Positions 24,785-33,332 of a stretch of DNA of 64,000 nucleotides are shown piece by piece (position 1 is the first letter of the stretch; every line of letters starts with the position of its first letter). The notes below the pieces were generated by a model. The model saw only the letters and a program-made list of their open reading frames with translations, was not told the origin of the DNA and did not search any database. The position numbers and the translations under genes are program-made. The DNA comes from Rummeliibacillus sp044763875 (GTDB taxonomy: Bacteria > Bacillota > Bacilli > Bacillales_A > Planococcaceae). The DNA lies in assembly GCF_044763875.1 (NCBI RefSeq), contig NZ_JBIWGZ010000001.1, positions 868,001 to 932,000 on the forward strand, in the 5' to 3' direction.

Positions 24785-25135
24785 TTTTTCATTTCTAGTA
24801 TTTACTTAGTATGCCGCTCAAGAGGGCGCTTTCCAGCGGGCGAGCGTTGAGCCTCCTCAGAAGCCTTTGCCCCTGCGGTTACTCGTCGCAGTTAAAAGAT
24901 TGCTCCTGCATCGCTTCGCTATCTTCGTCGCAGAAAATTCTTTTTGTGGGGCAAAAAGAATTTTCACTGCGGGGTCTCACCTGTCTCGCTTTCCCGCAGG
25001 ACTATGAATTGATCTCTCTGAATCAACATCATACGAAGGAAATGCGAATGCATTTTCGAGGACTCGCCATCTTCCGCTAGATTGACAATGTTCTAATAGA
25101 TATGGCCTATAATAATGGTCCATTTAATGTTCGTG
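24785..25135 (+). repeat. Family B modular hairpin repeat, copy B2
   Basis: The core 24821-25072 has closing stem AGAGGGCG/CGCCATCT (seven of eight pairs). It carries all family B blocks and the GCGAATGCATTTTCG palindrome. The slot is enlarged and contains a perfect 14-bp hairpin, GAAAATTCTTTTTG-tggg-CAAAAAGAATTTTC. The downstream flank matches B3 (GACAATGTTCTAATAGATAT). Confidence 0.85.
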
Positions 25136-25243
25136 TTTATTATCAAATCTTTGAAATATGAAATTTATTAAATTAAATACTGAAATTTCCGAAACTTCAT
25201 AAGAAACCAACCGTAAATATAGTCAAGCAAAGGAGATGATATT

Positions 25244-25492
25244 ATGAAAAATTTTATCGTATTCATTATTAGTTTTGTCGTATTGTTTACAGTAACCCAA
25301 ATCTTATCTGGTATGTTACTTACCACCCTATACACCCCAGATCTTTCTGAATCATGGATGATAAGCGAACATTTACCTAAATCAATCAGCTTTGGAAATT
25401 CTACTTTTATGCCATCCTTAATTCTTGCTATGTTTTCTGTTATTGTTGCGTATTTCATGCCACGGTTATTTAAAAGAATTTCAAAAAATTAA
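25244..25492 (+). CDS. Small two-helix membrane protein
   Basis: An 82-residue protein with helices at about 4-26 and 56-74 and a basic end (RLFKRISKN). AAAGGAGATGAT precedes the ATG and a terminator follows the stop directly. Not recognised. It lies behind repeat B2 and may form its own unit. Confidence 0.65.
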   Translation: MKNFIVFIISFVVLFTVTQILSGMLLTTLYTPDLSESWMISEHLPKSISFGNSTFMPSLILAMFSVIVAYFMPRLFKRISKN

Positions 25493-25523
25493 AAAGGAGC
25501 GCCCAAAACAGCGTCTCCTTTTC
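25491..25523. terminator. Bidirectional terminator
   Basis: AAAAGGAGCGC pairs imperfectly with GCGTCTCCTTTT. It stands between the convergent small membrane protein gene and the Mrr-like gene. Confidence 0.8.
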
Positions 25524-25534
25524 CTAAGATCTCC

Positions 25535-26536
25535 CTATGAAGATTTGCTTAATCTTTGTAATTCATATTTTGTATAGTGATTTAAATTGCTATCAGAATA
25601 GTCATAGTAATTTCCCAAATATTCGTTCCACTCGGCTGTGATGTTATTATCTGATAGTTCATCCATTTTCTCTTGATTCCAAACATCAACATATAGTTCA
25701 TCTGCTAACCGTTTTGCATCTTCTGTCAATTTCGATGCAGTGATCAGTATACATTGGCTACAGTCAAAATACGCCCTACCAATAGCAATTTTATGAACAT
25801 CATCCATCGTAATCATTAATTCATCTTTTACTACACTAATCGCGTGTTTCATCTGTTTATTCTCTGCAAAAAAGTGAATGCCAAATGAATCGAAATGATT
25901 ATTAATTTGAATGTTTTTATACCCTAATTTCTTTAAGGATTTTACAGCAAAAACTTGTAATTCACGAATCGACATTTCAGACATTGGCGTTTGCTGTAAG
26001 TATGCACGGTCAAATCGATTTCGTAGACCTTGGATAAAGTCATTTAAGATTTCAATTCTTTTAGGCGACAAAAATTGATTGAGAATGTATGTTAATTCTT
26101 TAGTAGATTCAATAAGATCCTGCTTTTTCTGTTGGATCAAGGAAATATTTTTTATTGCTTTCACGATATAAAACAGTCCAAAAATAAAGAAAACAGCAAT
26201 CACTAAATAACTAATAGGATGTAAATAGTATGTTCGATATATGTAGGCTACTCGATCAATATACTGGTTACTGTAAGAAAACGGGTAAAACATTGCAATA
26301 ACAAGTGGGATTATCATTAAATAGATGCTTACCACCATTCCTTTCCAAAACTCTGAAAAGGCTACTTTTTTCTCCATTTCTAACTCAGTAAATTCTTTAG
26401 AAAATGCTTGATTTTCGAGAGTTACAATTTTATCCATGTTATTTTTTGCACATTCTGGACAAAAAACAATAATCTTCTGATCTAAAACCACCTTAGCTGA
26501 GGTTACTTTATGTAATGTACATATTGGATGTCCCAT
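25535..26536 (-). CDS. Membrane protein with zinc-type N-terminus and degenerate Mrr-like domain
   Basis: A 333-residue protein with three parts. Residues 1-30 hold C6, H9 and CPEC (C26, C29), a likely zinc site. Two membrane helices lie at about 66-84 and 108-127. A C-terminal domain at about 189-295 matches the restriction-endonuclease-like Mrr fold: REL..FAVKSLKKLGYKN, FDSFGIHFFA, ILITASKLTEDAKRLADEL. The metal-binding aspartate can be placed at FDSFG, but the usual QxK pair is replaced by AISVV, so nuclease activity is doubtful. GAGGG precedes the ATG. Neighbour of a dynamin-like GTPase on the same strand, separated by a terminator. Function unknown. Confidence 0.65.
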   Translation of the reverse strand: MGHPICTLHKVTSAKVVLDQKIIVFCPECAKNNMDKIVTLENQAFSKEFTELEMEKKVAFSEFWKGMVVSIYLMIIPLVIAMFYPFSYSNQYIDRVAYIYRTYYLHPISYLVIAVFFIFGLFYIVKAIKNISLIQQKKQDLIESTKELTYILNQFLSPKRIEILNDFIQGLRNRFDRAYLQQTPMSEMSIRELQVFAVKSLKKLGYKNIQINNHFDSFGIHFFAENKQMKHAISVVKDELMITMDDVHKIAIGRAYFDCSQCILITASKLTEDAKRLADELYVDVWNQEKMDELSDNNITAEWNEYLGNYYDYSDSNLNHYTKYELQRLSKSS

Positions 26537-26686
26537 TCTTACACCCTCTTATTTCACGGAAATTTCAATTCTATTAAATTTTTATTACATCCATATTATA
26601 TAGAAATTCCCCATTTAAATACATAAGATATATTTATCGCATTTATGGAAAAAATTTAAAATTATATTGTAACTTTTTATTATAAA

Positions 26687-26713
26687 AAAAAGATGCCTAT
26701 TGGGCATCTTTTT
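26687..26713 (-). terminator. Terminator of the dynamin-like gene
   Basis: AAGATGCC pairs with GGGCATCTT around a short loop, and the minus strand continues with a T-run. It overlaps the last base of the stop codon region of the GTPase gene. Confidence 0.85.
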
Positions 26714-28586
26714 ACTTATTGTTAATTTCTACTAATTTTGGTGGTTCTTCTAACTGTGTTCTGACGTCATCTTCAGTCATTTTAAGTGGATAGAATGGAT
26801 TTTTTTCTTCAACCATAGTTTGAATTTGAGCATTACTTAATGGTTTCACTTGTTGGTATTGATTGATATATTTTTGATAATCAAAATTTACGTTTTTGAT
26901 TACTTGCAATGTATGTTCTAATTGTTTCTTTTCATCTTTTGTCAAAATGAAATCTTCTTTTAATACATAGTCATTTACAAATTTAATAATGAATGCTTGA
27001 GCCTCTACAATGTTATCAAAGCCTTTTAGTTTGATAATGGCATTTTGAATCTTTGAATTCTGTGAATTTCTTTGAAATTCAATTGTAGAGAAGTCTTTTG
27101 AAATAGAAGCTAATTGATTTTGGACGAATTGGTTTAATCGTTTTTCTACGACCTTGAAAGAACTTAGTAATTCTTGTTCTTCTGATTTAAGTACATGATA
27201 TTTTTTTTCTATATGTTGTTGCTGTTCATTTAACTTTTCTACTTGTTCACTAAAATACTCATTTCCATCGTGTTTCCCAAAGATATGTTTTAATAAAGCC
27301 ATACCATTTATTTTTCGATGCTTTTTATCTACTAATTGATATAGATTATTATATTCTAGATGCAGTTTTCGATATTCTCTTACTGATGAAAGATACTGTT
27401 TTGCTTGGTTTTTAAAAGAAACAATATCTTGGTTCTCACTAAAAGGCTTCGTTTCGATTACTTGGATTAGCTGATATAACGTACTAACTTGTTTAAAGAC
27501 GATACTATGTCTTTTATAGAGTGTTGTCAGTTCACTAAGATGTTCGTTTTGAGCTGCTTCTCTTAGCTCTATACCATCAAAATTTTCTACATATTCTTTT
27601 AGGTTTGAATAAGAAGTATAATAGGGTTCTCTTTCTTGTATAATTTCAAGTTCTGTTTGAAATCTTTTTAGCCAGTGAATGAACCGTTCTGTAATATAGG
27701 CTAAACGTTTCGCATGATTATTAGCCGTTTTTTCTAATTCTTTTAAAAGTAAATCCATTTGGCTCTTTTGCCATTTCTCATCATCATGATTTTGTATTGA
27801 TTCAAGTGCATCTTTTGCAGATACACCGATTATTTCTCGGACATACTTGGATAATTGATCCTCATATTTGATCATCAGATTGTTTGTATTAAAATCCTTT
27901 AAATCAATACCATTTAATACGCCAAGTGGAATAACGTTTTTTCTATTTAATTTTTCAATCAATTTTATCTCTTCTGGCACTATTTCTTGCCCATATTTAA
28001 ATATCCAAAATACATCATCTGCTCGATTAAGAATGGTCTCTTTTATATATGCTGTTTCATTTCCAGAAAGCTGTAGAGGAGTTGTATCTATTAATGTGAT
28101 CATTTTCAAGAGATCATTTCGAACAAATATTTCTATAAAATCAAGACCTTCACGCAAAATTTTTGCACTCGATGTATTCAAAGCTGTAAACAATTCAACT
28201 TTATCGATATCAAATGATGCGATTTGACCATCCAAAAAATGAGCACGAACTTCTTCTTTTTCACCATAACAAATAATGGAATTGATAGCTGTCGTTACTT
28301 CGATTCTAGGACTCATAATAGGTCTACTTAGTAATGCATTGATTAAATTTGTTTTACCAGTTCCAGTCATTCCTGCAAGTAAAACCATTGTGTTACTCGT
28401 TGCATCCTTTATGATGTAATTTAATACTTTTGATGTACCTCTAATATATGAGTTTTGTGAAAGTAATTGATTTAAATACTGCAGCTTCGCAACAAATTTT
28501 TGCAAAAACTCTGCAGGTTCTGCTTGTGCCCAACGAATAGGTAATTCTTCTTTTAAATCATCAATCGTTGTTAGGTCTTTTTCCAT
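26712..28586 (-). CDS. Dynamin-like GTPase
   Basis: A 624-residue protein with an N-terminal G domain and a long coiled-coil remainder. G1 is GMTGTGKTN at about residues 72-80, the switch-I threonines are in VTTAIN, G3 is IDTTP and G4 is NGID, a relaxed set typical of bacterial dynamin relatives. The rest is rich in Glu, Gln and Lys heptads with a short GMALLKHIFGKHDG loop that may be a membrane paddle. Such GTPases remodel or guard membranes. The ATG at 28586 is preferred, about 11 bases after AAAGGAG; an ATG at 28619 has no site. Its single-copy setting differs from the tandem pairs seen in many dynamin loci. Confidence 0.8.
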   Translation of the reverse strand: MEKDLTTIDDLKEELPIRWAQAEPAEFLQKFVAKLQYLNQLLSQNSYIRGTSKVLNYIIKDATSNTMVLLAGMTGTGKTNLINALLSRPIMSPRIEVTTAINSIICYGEKEEVRAHFLDGQIASFDIDKVELFTALNTSSAKILREGLDFIEIFVRNDLLKMITLIDTTPLQLSGNETAYIKETILNRADDVFWIFKYGQEIVPEEIKLIEKLNRKNVIPLGVLNGIDLKDFNTNNLMIKYEDQLSKYVREIIGVSAKDALESIQNHDDEKWQKSQMDLLLKELEKTANNHAKRLAYITERFIHWLKRFQTELEIIQEREPYYTSYSNLKEYVENFDGIELREAAQNEHLSELTTLYKRHSIVFKQVSTLYQLIQVIETKPFSENQDIVSFKNQAKQYLSSVREYRKLHLEYNNLYQLVDKKHRKINGMALLKHIFGKHDGNEYFSEQVEKLNEQQQHIEKKYHVLKSEEQELLSSFKVVEKRLNQFVQNQLASISKDFSTIEFQRNSQNSKIQNAIIKLKGFDNIVEAQAFIIKFVNDYVLKEDFILTKDEKKQLEHTLQVIKNVNFDYQKYINQYQQVKPLSNAQIQTMVEEKNPFYPLKMTEDDVRTQLEEPPKLVEINNK

Positions 28587-28724
28587 TCGCGCTAATTCTC
28601 CTTTATACTCCTTAATCATTAGTATACATGAAAAAAGAAGAGGAGTTGGTTAATTTTTTGAATTTTATCCAAAAATATTTTGGTATTTTATTGATATGGA
28701 ATATAATGGTTTTTTTAAATTTTA

Positions 28725-28912
28725 CCCTAATTAACAGGCAGTACTCCCTCATTGAGAGAAGCGAAAAGAATGGTGGGGATTACTGCCCGTAAAAGCCCGA
28801 TTGGTTCGGTCCAACAGGATATTGTACACTCAGTTGTTGCCACAGGACGTGGCGAAATTAAACTGAGTTCTTTTTTAGTAGGGATAAAGCCCCTCACTGA
28901 TGGAAGTTTCAC
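28725..28912 (+). ncRNA. Family C structured element, copy C1
   Basis: About 188 bases folding into consecutive hairpins: GGCAGTA/TACTGCC, GCCCGA/TTCGG, ACTCAGTT/AACTGAGT enclosing GCCAC-AGGAC-GTGGC, and a last hairpin before TTTCAC. Copy C2 at 54.2 kb has the same order with several paired changes. The end TTTCAC is followed by TTTAT. The layout recalls IS200/IS605-type ends or their guide RNAs, but no transposase or nuclease gene is near. Whether it is transcribed is unknown. Confidence 0.6.
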
Positions 28913-28916
28913 TTTA

Positions 28917-30134
28917 TTAGAAATAATCTACAAAAGTTGGTACACCTGTTGGAATGATATTTTCTAATAATGCAATGGATGTTGCATCTCCTTTTAGTCT
29001 TTCGATATTATGAAGGTATGTTGGTCTTAAGTACCCCAGCAACATCGTAACTAACGTTTGTACTGTCATTTGAACTGCATTTTCTTCTAATTTATCACTT
29101 ATTTTTTGAACTTGAATAACGCCCTTGTTTGAAATAACTTCGAAAGTGCCATGATTCCATTCTGCCAACGGATCCTTCACTGCCCAGTGCATATGAAAAT
29201 CTTCTCTCAAGAATGGGAATTGTTCTACAAATCCCTTCAAATCGACGATACGTGCCATAAAGTATGGGGACAGACTTTGTTTAATTTCACTATCCTGCAT
29301 CAAAAAAGCAACCGCTTCATTTCCAGTTGTCTTACCAAACACTTTATATACCATTGATTGATGTGCGTAAACAAAATTCCAAAGCGCTTTTCGTGCTACT
29401 TCCTTTATAGTGATCAACTCATCAATATAGAAGTTTTCTTCCATGATACGGTAAAACATATACCCCAGTGCATTGCCATCTTCATCGTAGTAAACTGCCG
29501 CCTGTAAATTGGCATCACTATCGATAAATTTTTCTTCCCAATAATCTTCTTGATATTTTTCATTCCATGAGATGTCATTTCTGATCATTGCACCATGAGT
29601 ACGCATTGCAAATTGATGATATACATCTTTTATGTCATCATGTGTAGTTGATAATCTTCGCACTTGTCCAGGAATTTCATCATAATGTGGGATCTGGGTA
29701 TCTCTAATTTGATACTCCACAATATCACTCATAATTTCAAACCCTTTTTTACGATAATATGGAATTGAATATGGAAACAAATAAGAAAGATGATAGCCAT
29801 CTTTTTTCATTTGCTCAAGACTTGCATAGATCAATTTGTGCATTAAACCGTGTTTTGAATATTCCGGATAGGTACCAACAGCAGTGATTCCGCCCATCTT
29901 ATAAATTCGATTATGAATATTCACTTCAAAAGGCAAATTCAAAATTTGAGCTACTAGTTGATCTCCATCAAACCACCCGAGTGCTACTCCCTCATCAAAT
30001 TGTGTGGATTTTGCAGACACAAATAAACGATCTTTGTTAATGGATAAGTTAACTTGAAACACATAATTCAGTAGTTCAATTGACTGTGATATCTCCGTTT
30101 GCTTGATTTCTCTCATATGTAAGTTCGATTTCAT
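28917..30134 (-). CDS. Eis-type GNAT N-acetyltransferase
   Basis: A protein of 405 residues built as two GNAT folds and a C-terminal sterol-carrier-like domain, the plan of Eis. The acetyl-CoA block reads ITAVGTYPEYSKHGLMHKL in the first GNAT fold. The chain ends in a conserved hydrophobic residue (VDYF), whose carboxylate takes part in catalysis in Eis. Members acetylate amines or lysines, some aminoglycosides. The ATG at 30134 follows AAAGGGGAAG; an upstream in-frame ATG at 30176 lacks a site. The stop lies four bases from the 3' end of family C element C1. Confidence 0.8.
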   Translation of the reverse strand: MKSNLHMREIKQTEISQSIELLNYVFQVNLSINKDRLFVSAKSTQFDEGVALGWFDGDQLVAQILNLPFEVNIHNRIYKMGGITAVGTYPEYSKHGLMHKLIYASLEQMKKDGYHLSYLFPYSIPYYRKKGFEIMSDIVEYQIRDTQIPHYDEIPGQVRRLSTTHDDIKDVYHQFAMRTHGAMIRNDISWNEKYQEDYWEEKFIDSDANLQAAVYYDEDGNALGYMFYRIMEENFYIDELITIKEVARKALWNFVYAHQSMVYKVFGKTTGNEAVAFLMQDSEIKQSLSPYFMARIVDLKGFVEQFPFLREDFHMHWAVKDPLAEWNHGTFEVISNKGVIQVQKISDKLEENAVQMTVQTLVTMLLGYLRPTYLHNIERLKGDATSIALLENIIPTGVPTFVDYF

Positions 30135-30195
30135 TTTTTCTTCCCCTTTAAATAGGATTCTCTTCTCTATTTTCACACATGTCTTAGGTTTTCAC

Positions 30196-30232
30196 AAAAA
30201 AAAAATTGCCTCAAGAAAAGTCGAAGGCAATT
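30196..30232 (-). terminator. Distal terminator of the yyaL transcript
   Basis: AATTGCCTT and GAGGCAATT form the stem, and nine or more T residues follow on the minus strand. It is the first terminator after the yyaL stop, so repeat B3 would lie inside the 3' untranslated region. Confidence 0.8.
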
Positions 30233-30235
30233 AAA

Positions 30236-30585
30236 TCAATTTCATAAATGCTTTTCTAGTTAAAAAATACGGATATTTTCTAAATAAACAATTCAAGATT
30301 TCGGATAATATCCGATTTCCAGAATTTACTTATTATACCACTCCAGATGGCGCTTTCGTGCTAAGCGATCGTTGAGCCTCCTCGGAAGTACGTACCGTAC
30401 TTCACTGCGGGGTCTCACCTGTCTCGCTTTCCCGCAGGACTATGAATGGCCCTCTCTGAATTAACATCGCACGAAGGAAATGCGAATGCATTTTCGAGGA
30501 CTCGCCATCTTCCGCTTCATAGACAATGTTCTAATAGATATGGCATAAAACAATAGCCAATTTAATGTTCGCGTTACTTTAAATT
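30236..30585 (+). repeat. Family B modular hairpin repeat, copy B3
   Basis: The core 30345-30510 is closed by AGATGGCG/CGCCATCT, eight of eight pairs. The slot carries a perfect hairpin GAAGTACG-tac-CGTACTTC. The 30236-30300 flank matches B1 (ATGCTTTTCTAGTTAAA) and the downstream flank matches B2. It lies between yyaL and its terminator. Confidence 0.85.
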
Positions 30586-30613
30586 ATGATTCTCACATTG
30601 CTTTTATTCATTA

Positions 30614-32572
30614 TTATTTTTGCAATGTTTTAAGTGCTTCAGTTGGGTCTGTTATTGCCAATTGGCAGCTATAATTTTGACATAGTTGCATTTCAAAAGT
30701 ACCCTGCTCTTCTATGTGCCAAACATCAAATGGACGATATTGTGAGTAAAGTGCACTACGAATTTCATCTGTTGGGTTTGTCAGATGGATTTCTCTCGAC
30801 TCTGTTTGATGAGCCAACATCAGTTGTAATAGCCATAATGTTGCGGAAGGATAGCGATTAATATCTGCTGAAAATGCATCAAGAATTTCATCAGCTAATT
30901 TTATATAATCTTCGTTTTCAGTTAATTTCCCAAGTCTCCAAAGTTGCATTGCAGCTGTACTGTTACCTGCCGGATAGGCATTGTCTAGTGCTGTTTTTTC
31001 ACGAACGATTAATGTCTCTGCAGTATGATTGGTTAAGAAAAATCCACCATTTTCGGTATCGTGAAATTGATCTACTATTTCTTTTGTTAATTGTTCTGCA
31101 CGGTCAATGTAATCTATATTTCCTGTTGCTAAATATAATTCATTTAACGCCCATAAATAATTTGCATAGTCGTCTATAAACGCATTTTGTTTTGCTTGTC
31201 CATCACGGTAGCTAACAAGAAGTTTACCTTCATTAACTAAATTCTTTTGTACAAATTCATCAATCTCTTTAGCTATGTTTATAAAAGATTCTTCTTCAAA
31301 TACTGCGCCTGCTTTTGCTAATGCACTTATCAGCAATGTATTCCAAGCTGTTAGTATTTTATCATCTACATGAGGGTATACTCGTTTTTCTCGGTATTGA
31401 AGTAATTTTTGCCGACATTGTTCAAGTTCATCTTTGGACAGTACATGAAAATCAGTTTCAATTAAGTTCGGAATATTCTTTCCTTCGAAATTCCCTTTTG
31501 GAGTAATATCATAGGTTGTAGCATAGACTTTCCCCTGTTTATCTCCAAGAATCTCTAGGATTTCTTCATAATCCCACAAATAATATTTTCCTTCTACCCC
31601 TTCACTATCCGCATCAATCGCACTATAAAATCCACCTTCAGGATGTTGCATTTCTCGTTTTAAAAAGCGAATCGTATTGTAGACAACCTGCTTAAACGTC
31701 TCACTTTTGGTAATTTGATAAGCCTCTGTGTAACAATGCAATAACAAGGCTTGATCATACAGCATTTTCTCAAAATGAGGTACTAGCCAGATTTGGTCAG
31801 TTGAATAACGTGCAAAACCAAAACCGATATGATCATAAATTCCACCGAGGTGAATTTGCTCTAAAGTTTTCGTTGCCATAAGTAATGCATTCTCGTTACC
31901 TGTAGCTACGTAATAACGGAGTAAATATAATATTTGACCAGCAGTTGGAAATTTCGGTGCTGTGCCAAATCCGCCATATATATCATCAAACTGAGCTTGC
32001 AAGTTTTGGAAAGCTTCTTTTGTTCTAGTTGATGGTATTGTCGCCACTTCTTGCTGTACCATTTCATGTAACGCTGAAATGACTCCATCCACTACTGTTG
32101 TGATTTGTTCAGGATCTTCATGATAAACCTTCGCTAAATTTGGAATAACCTCCAGCATCCCAGGTCTGCCGTACTTACTATGTTTTGAAAAATAAGTTCC
32201 AGCATAAAATGGTTTTTGATCCGGTGTTAAAAAAACATTCAATGGCCAGCCACCAGACCCCGTCATCATCTGACAAACATTCATATAAATCGAATCAATA
32301 TCTGGTCTTTCTTCTCTATCAACCTTGATGCAGACAAAAAGTTCATTTAATAATGCAGCCACTTCTTCGTCTTCAAAGGATTCGTGCGCCATAACATGAC
32401 ACCAGTGACAAGTTGAATATCCAATGCTGACAAGAACGGGTTTATCTTCTTGCTTGGCGATTTTAAAAGCTTCTTCACTCCATGGGTACCAGTTTACAGG
32501 GTTATATGCATGTTGTAATAAGTATGGTGAAGTTTCGTGAATAAGTTTATTAGGTTTATTTGTATTAGGCAT
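30614..32572 (-). CDS. yyaL: YyaL-type thioredoxin-domain protein (DUF255/SSP411 family)
   Basis: A 652-residue cytoplasmic protein. Residues 5-165 form the thioredoxin-like DUF255 domain: SPYLLQHAYNPVNWYPW, then STCHWCHVM with C55 and C58, and GGWPLNVFLTP. The rest is an alpha/alpha-barrel resembling N-acylglucosamine epimerases, with PHFEKMLYDQA and AIDADSEG. The family is conserved from bacteria to mammals without an established reaction. The ATG at 32572 follows GAGGGTGATC; a longer start at 32590 overlaps it. Single-gene unit whose 3' region includes repeat B3. Confidence 0.9.
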   Translation of the reverse strand: MPNTNKPNKLIHETSPYLLQHAYNPVNWYPWSEEAFKIAKQEDKPVLVSIGYSTCHWCHVMAHESFEDEEVAALLNELFVCIKVDREERPDIDSIYMNVCQMMTGSGGWPLNVFLTPDQKPFYAGTYFSKHSKYGRPGMLEVIPNLAKVYHEDPEQITTVVDGVISALHEMVQQEVATIPSTRTKEAFQNLQAQFDDIYGGFGTAPKFPTAGQILYLLRYYVATGNENALLMATKTLEQIHLGGIYDHIGFGFARYSTDQIWLVPHFEKMLYDQALLLHCYTEAYQITKSETFKQVVYNTIRFLKREMQHPEGGFYSAIDADSEGVEGKYYLWDYEEILEILGDKQGKVYATTYDITPKGNFEGKNIPNLIETDFHVLSKDELEQCRQKLLQYREKRVYPHVDDKILTAWNTLLISALAKAGAVFEEESFINIAKEIDEFVQKNLVNEGKLLVSYRDGQAKQNAFIDDYANYLWALNELYLATGNIDYIDRAEQLTKEIVDQFHDTENGGFFLTNHTAETLIVREKTALDNAYPAGNSTAAMQLWRLGKLTENEDYIKLADEILDAFSADINRYPSATLWLLQLMLAHQTESREIHLTNPTDEIRSALYSQYRPFDVWHIEEQGTFEMQLCQNYSCQLAITDPTEALKTLQK

Positions 32573-32850
32573 TGGATCACCCTCTTTCATTTTTTATTTA
32601 CTTCACATTTATTTTAACCATATTAAATTTTATTTAATATAGAGATACATTAAAAGCTTCAAACAGAATTGTTTTTTGAAAATTAAAAAGAGTACTTAAA
32701 ATATCCGAAAATCTGCTGTTATTACCCGGTTCATCATCTTATAGTTTTACTTGATGTATCTGTACGTTTGAAGTGTATAAAAAAATATGAAGAAGTTATG
32801 GAGCGATAAAATAATGGATTCATTATAACAACAATCAATAAAATAAAAGA

Positions 32851-32898
32851 AAAACTCGGCGGCAAGATCCCTGTTCAATACTGGATTCTCCCACCGAG
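32851..32898 (-). terminator. Terminator-like hairpin
   Basis: CTCGGTGG and CCGCCGAG pair (one G-T) around a 32-base loop. On the minus strand TTTTTCTTTT follows. It may have ended the gene whose remnant lies at 33.05 kb. Confidence 0.6.
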
Positions 32899-33049
32899 AA
32901 AGTTATTCATTAATTTTACATTCTATATTTTTAGCATCTTGATTAGTAAATAATTTATCTGGAGTTTTAAAATGGTTCAAACTATGCTTCTTTGATTACG
33001 ATAATTAGATAAAAAATAGATCCTATTATAAAAAACAGTAATAAACCTT

Positions 33050-33226
33050 TCATAATAGAGTAAAAAAGTCCTTACCTCCTGGTTTAAAGAGCTGATGAAT
33101 TACATGGCCTTTACTATTCATAATATATTCAAAGACTCTTTTCTTTCCATTAACAGATCCTTTAGCTCTTAAAACTGTAATCCATGAGCCATTTTTGTTT
33201 TTCTTTCTATAAATATTGCTATTTTT
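33050..33226 (-). pseudogene. C-terminal coding fragment, possible toxin end
   Basis: An open stretch of about 58 codons without start, closed upstream by an in-frame stop. It includes GSWITVLRAKGSVNGKKRVF and NSKGHVIHQLFKPGG. The end resembles C-terminal segments of secreted or phage-associated toxins in Bacilli, but I cannot name the family. Codon periodicity and the hairpin terminator at 32.85 kb suggest the tail of a former gene. Confidence 0.35.
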
Positions 33227-33247
33227 TAACTAATTATGAAGAAAACG

Positions 33248-33299
33248 AAAAATGCGGAAAGAAAAACAAACTGTTTTTCTTTCCGCATTTTATTTTTTT
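33248..33299 (-). terminator. Terminator of the COG4705-type gene
   Basis: AAATGCGGAAAGAAAAACA pairs with its complement around four bases, a 19-bp stem. It is flanked by A/T runs and lies 34 bases past the stop. Confidence 0.9.
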
Positions 33300-33332
33300 A
33301 GGGACTAATTAGATAGCCCCTTTGTAGCATCG

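Noticed and set aside
24811..25080. 89-codon plus-strand open frame inside repeat B2
   Set aside because: It consists of the hairpin repeat itself, has no ribosome site, and the equivalent frame is not kept in copies B1 and B3.
28752..28967. Open frame across element C1
   Set aside because: It follows the hairpins, not coding constraint, and the reading frame is not open in copy C2.
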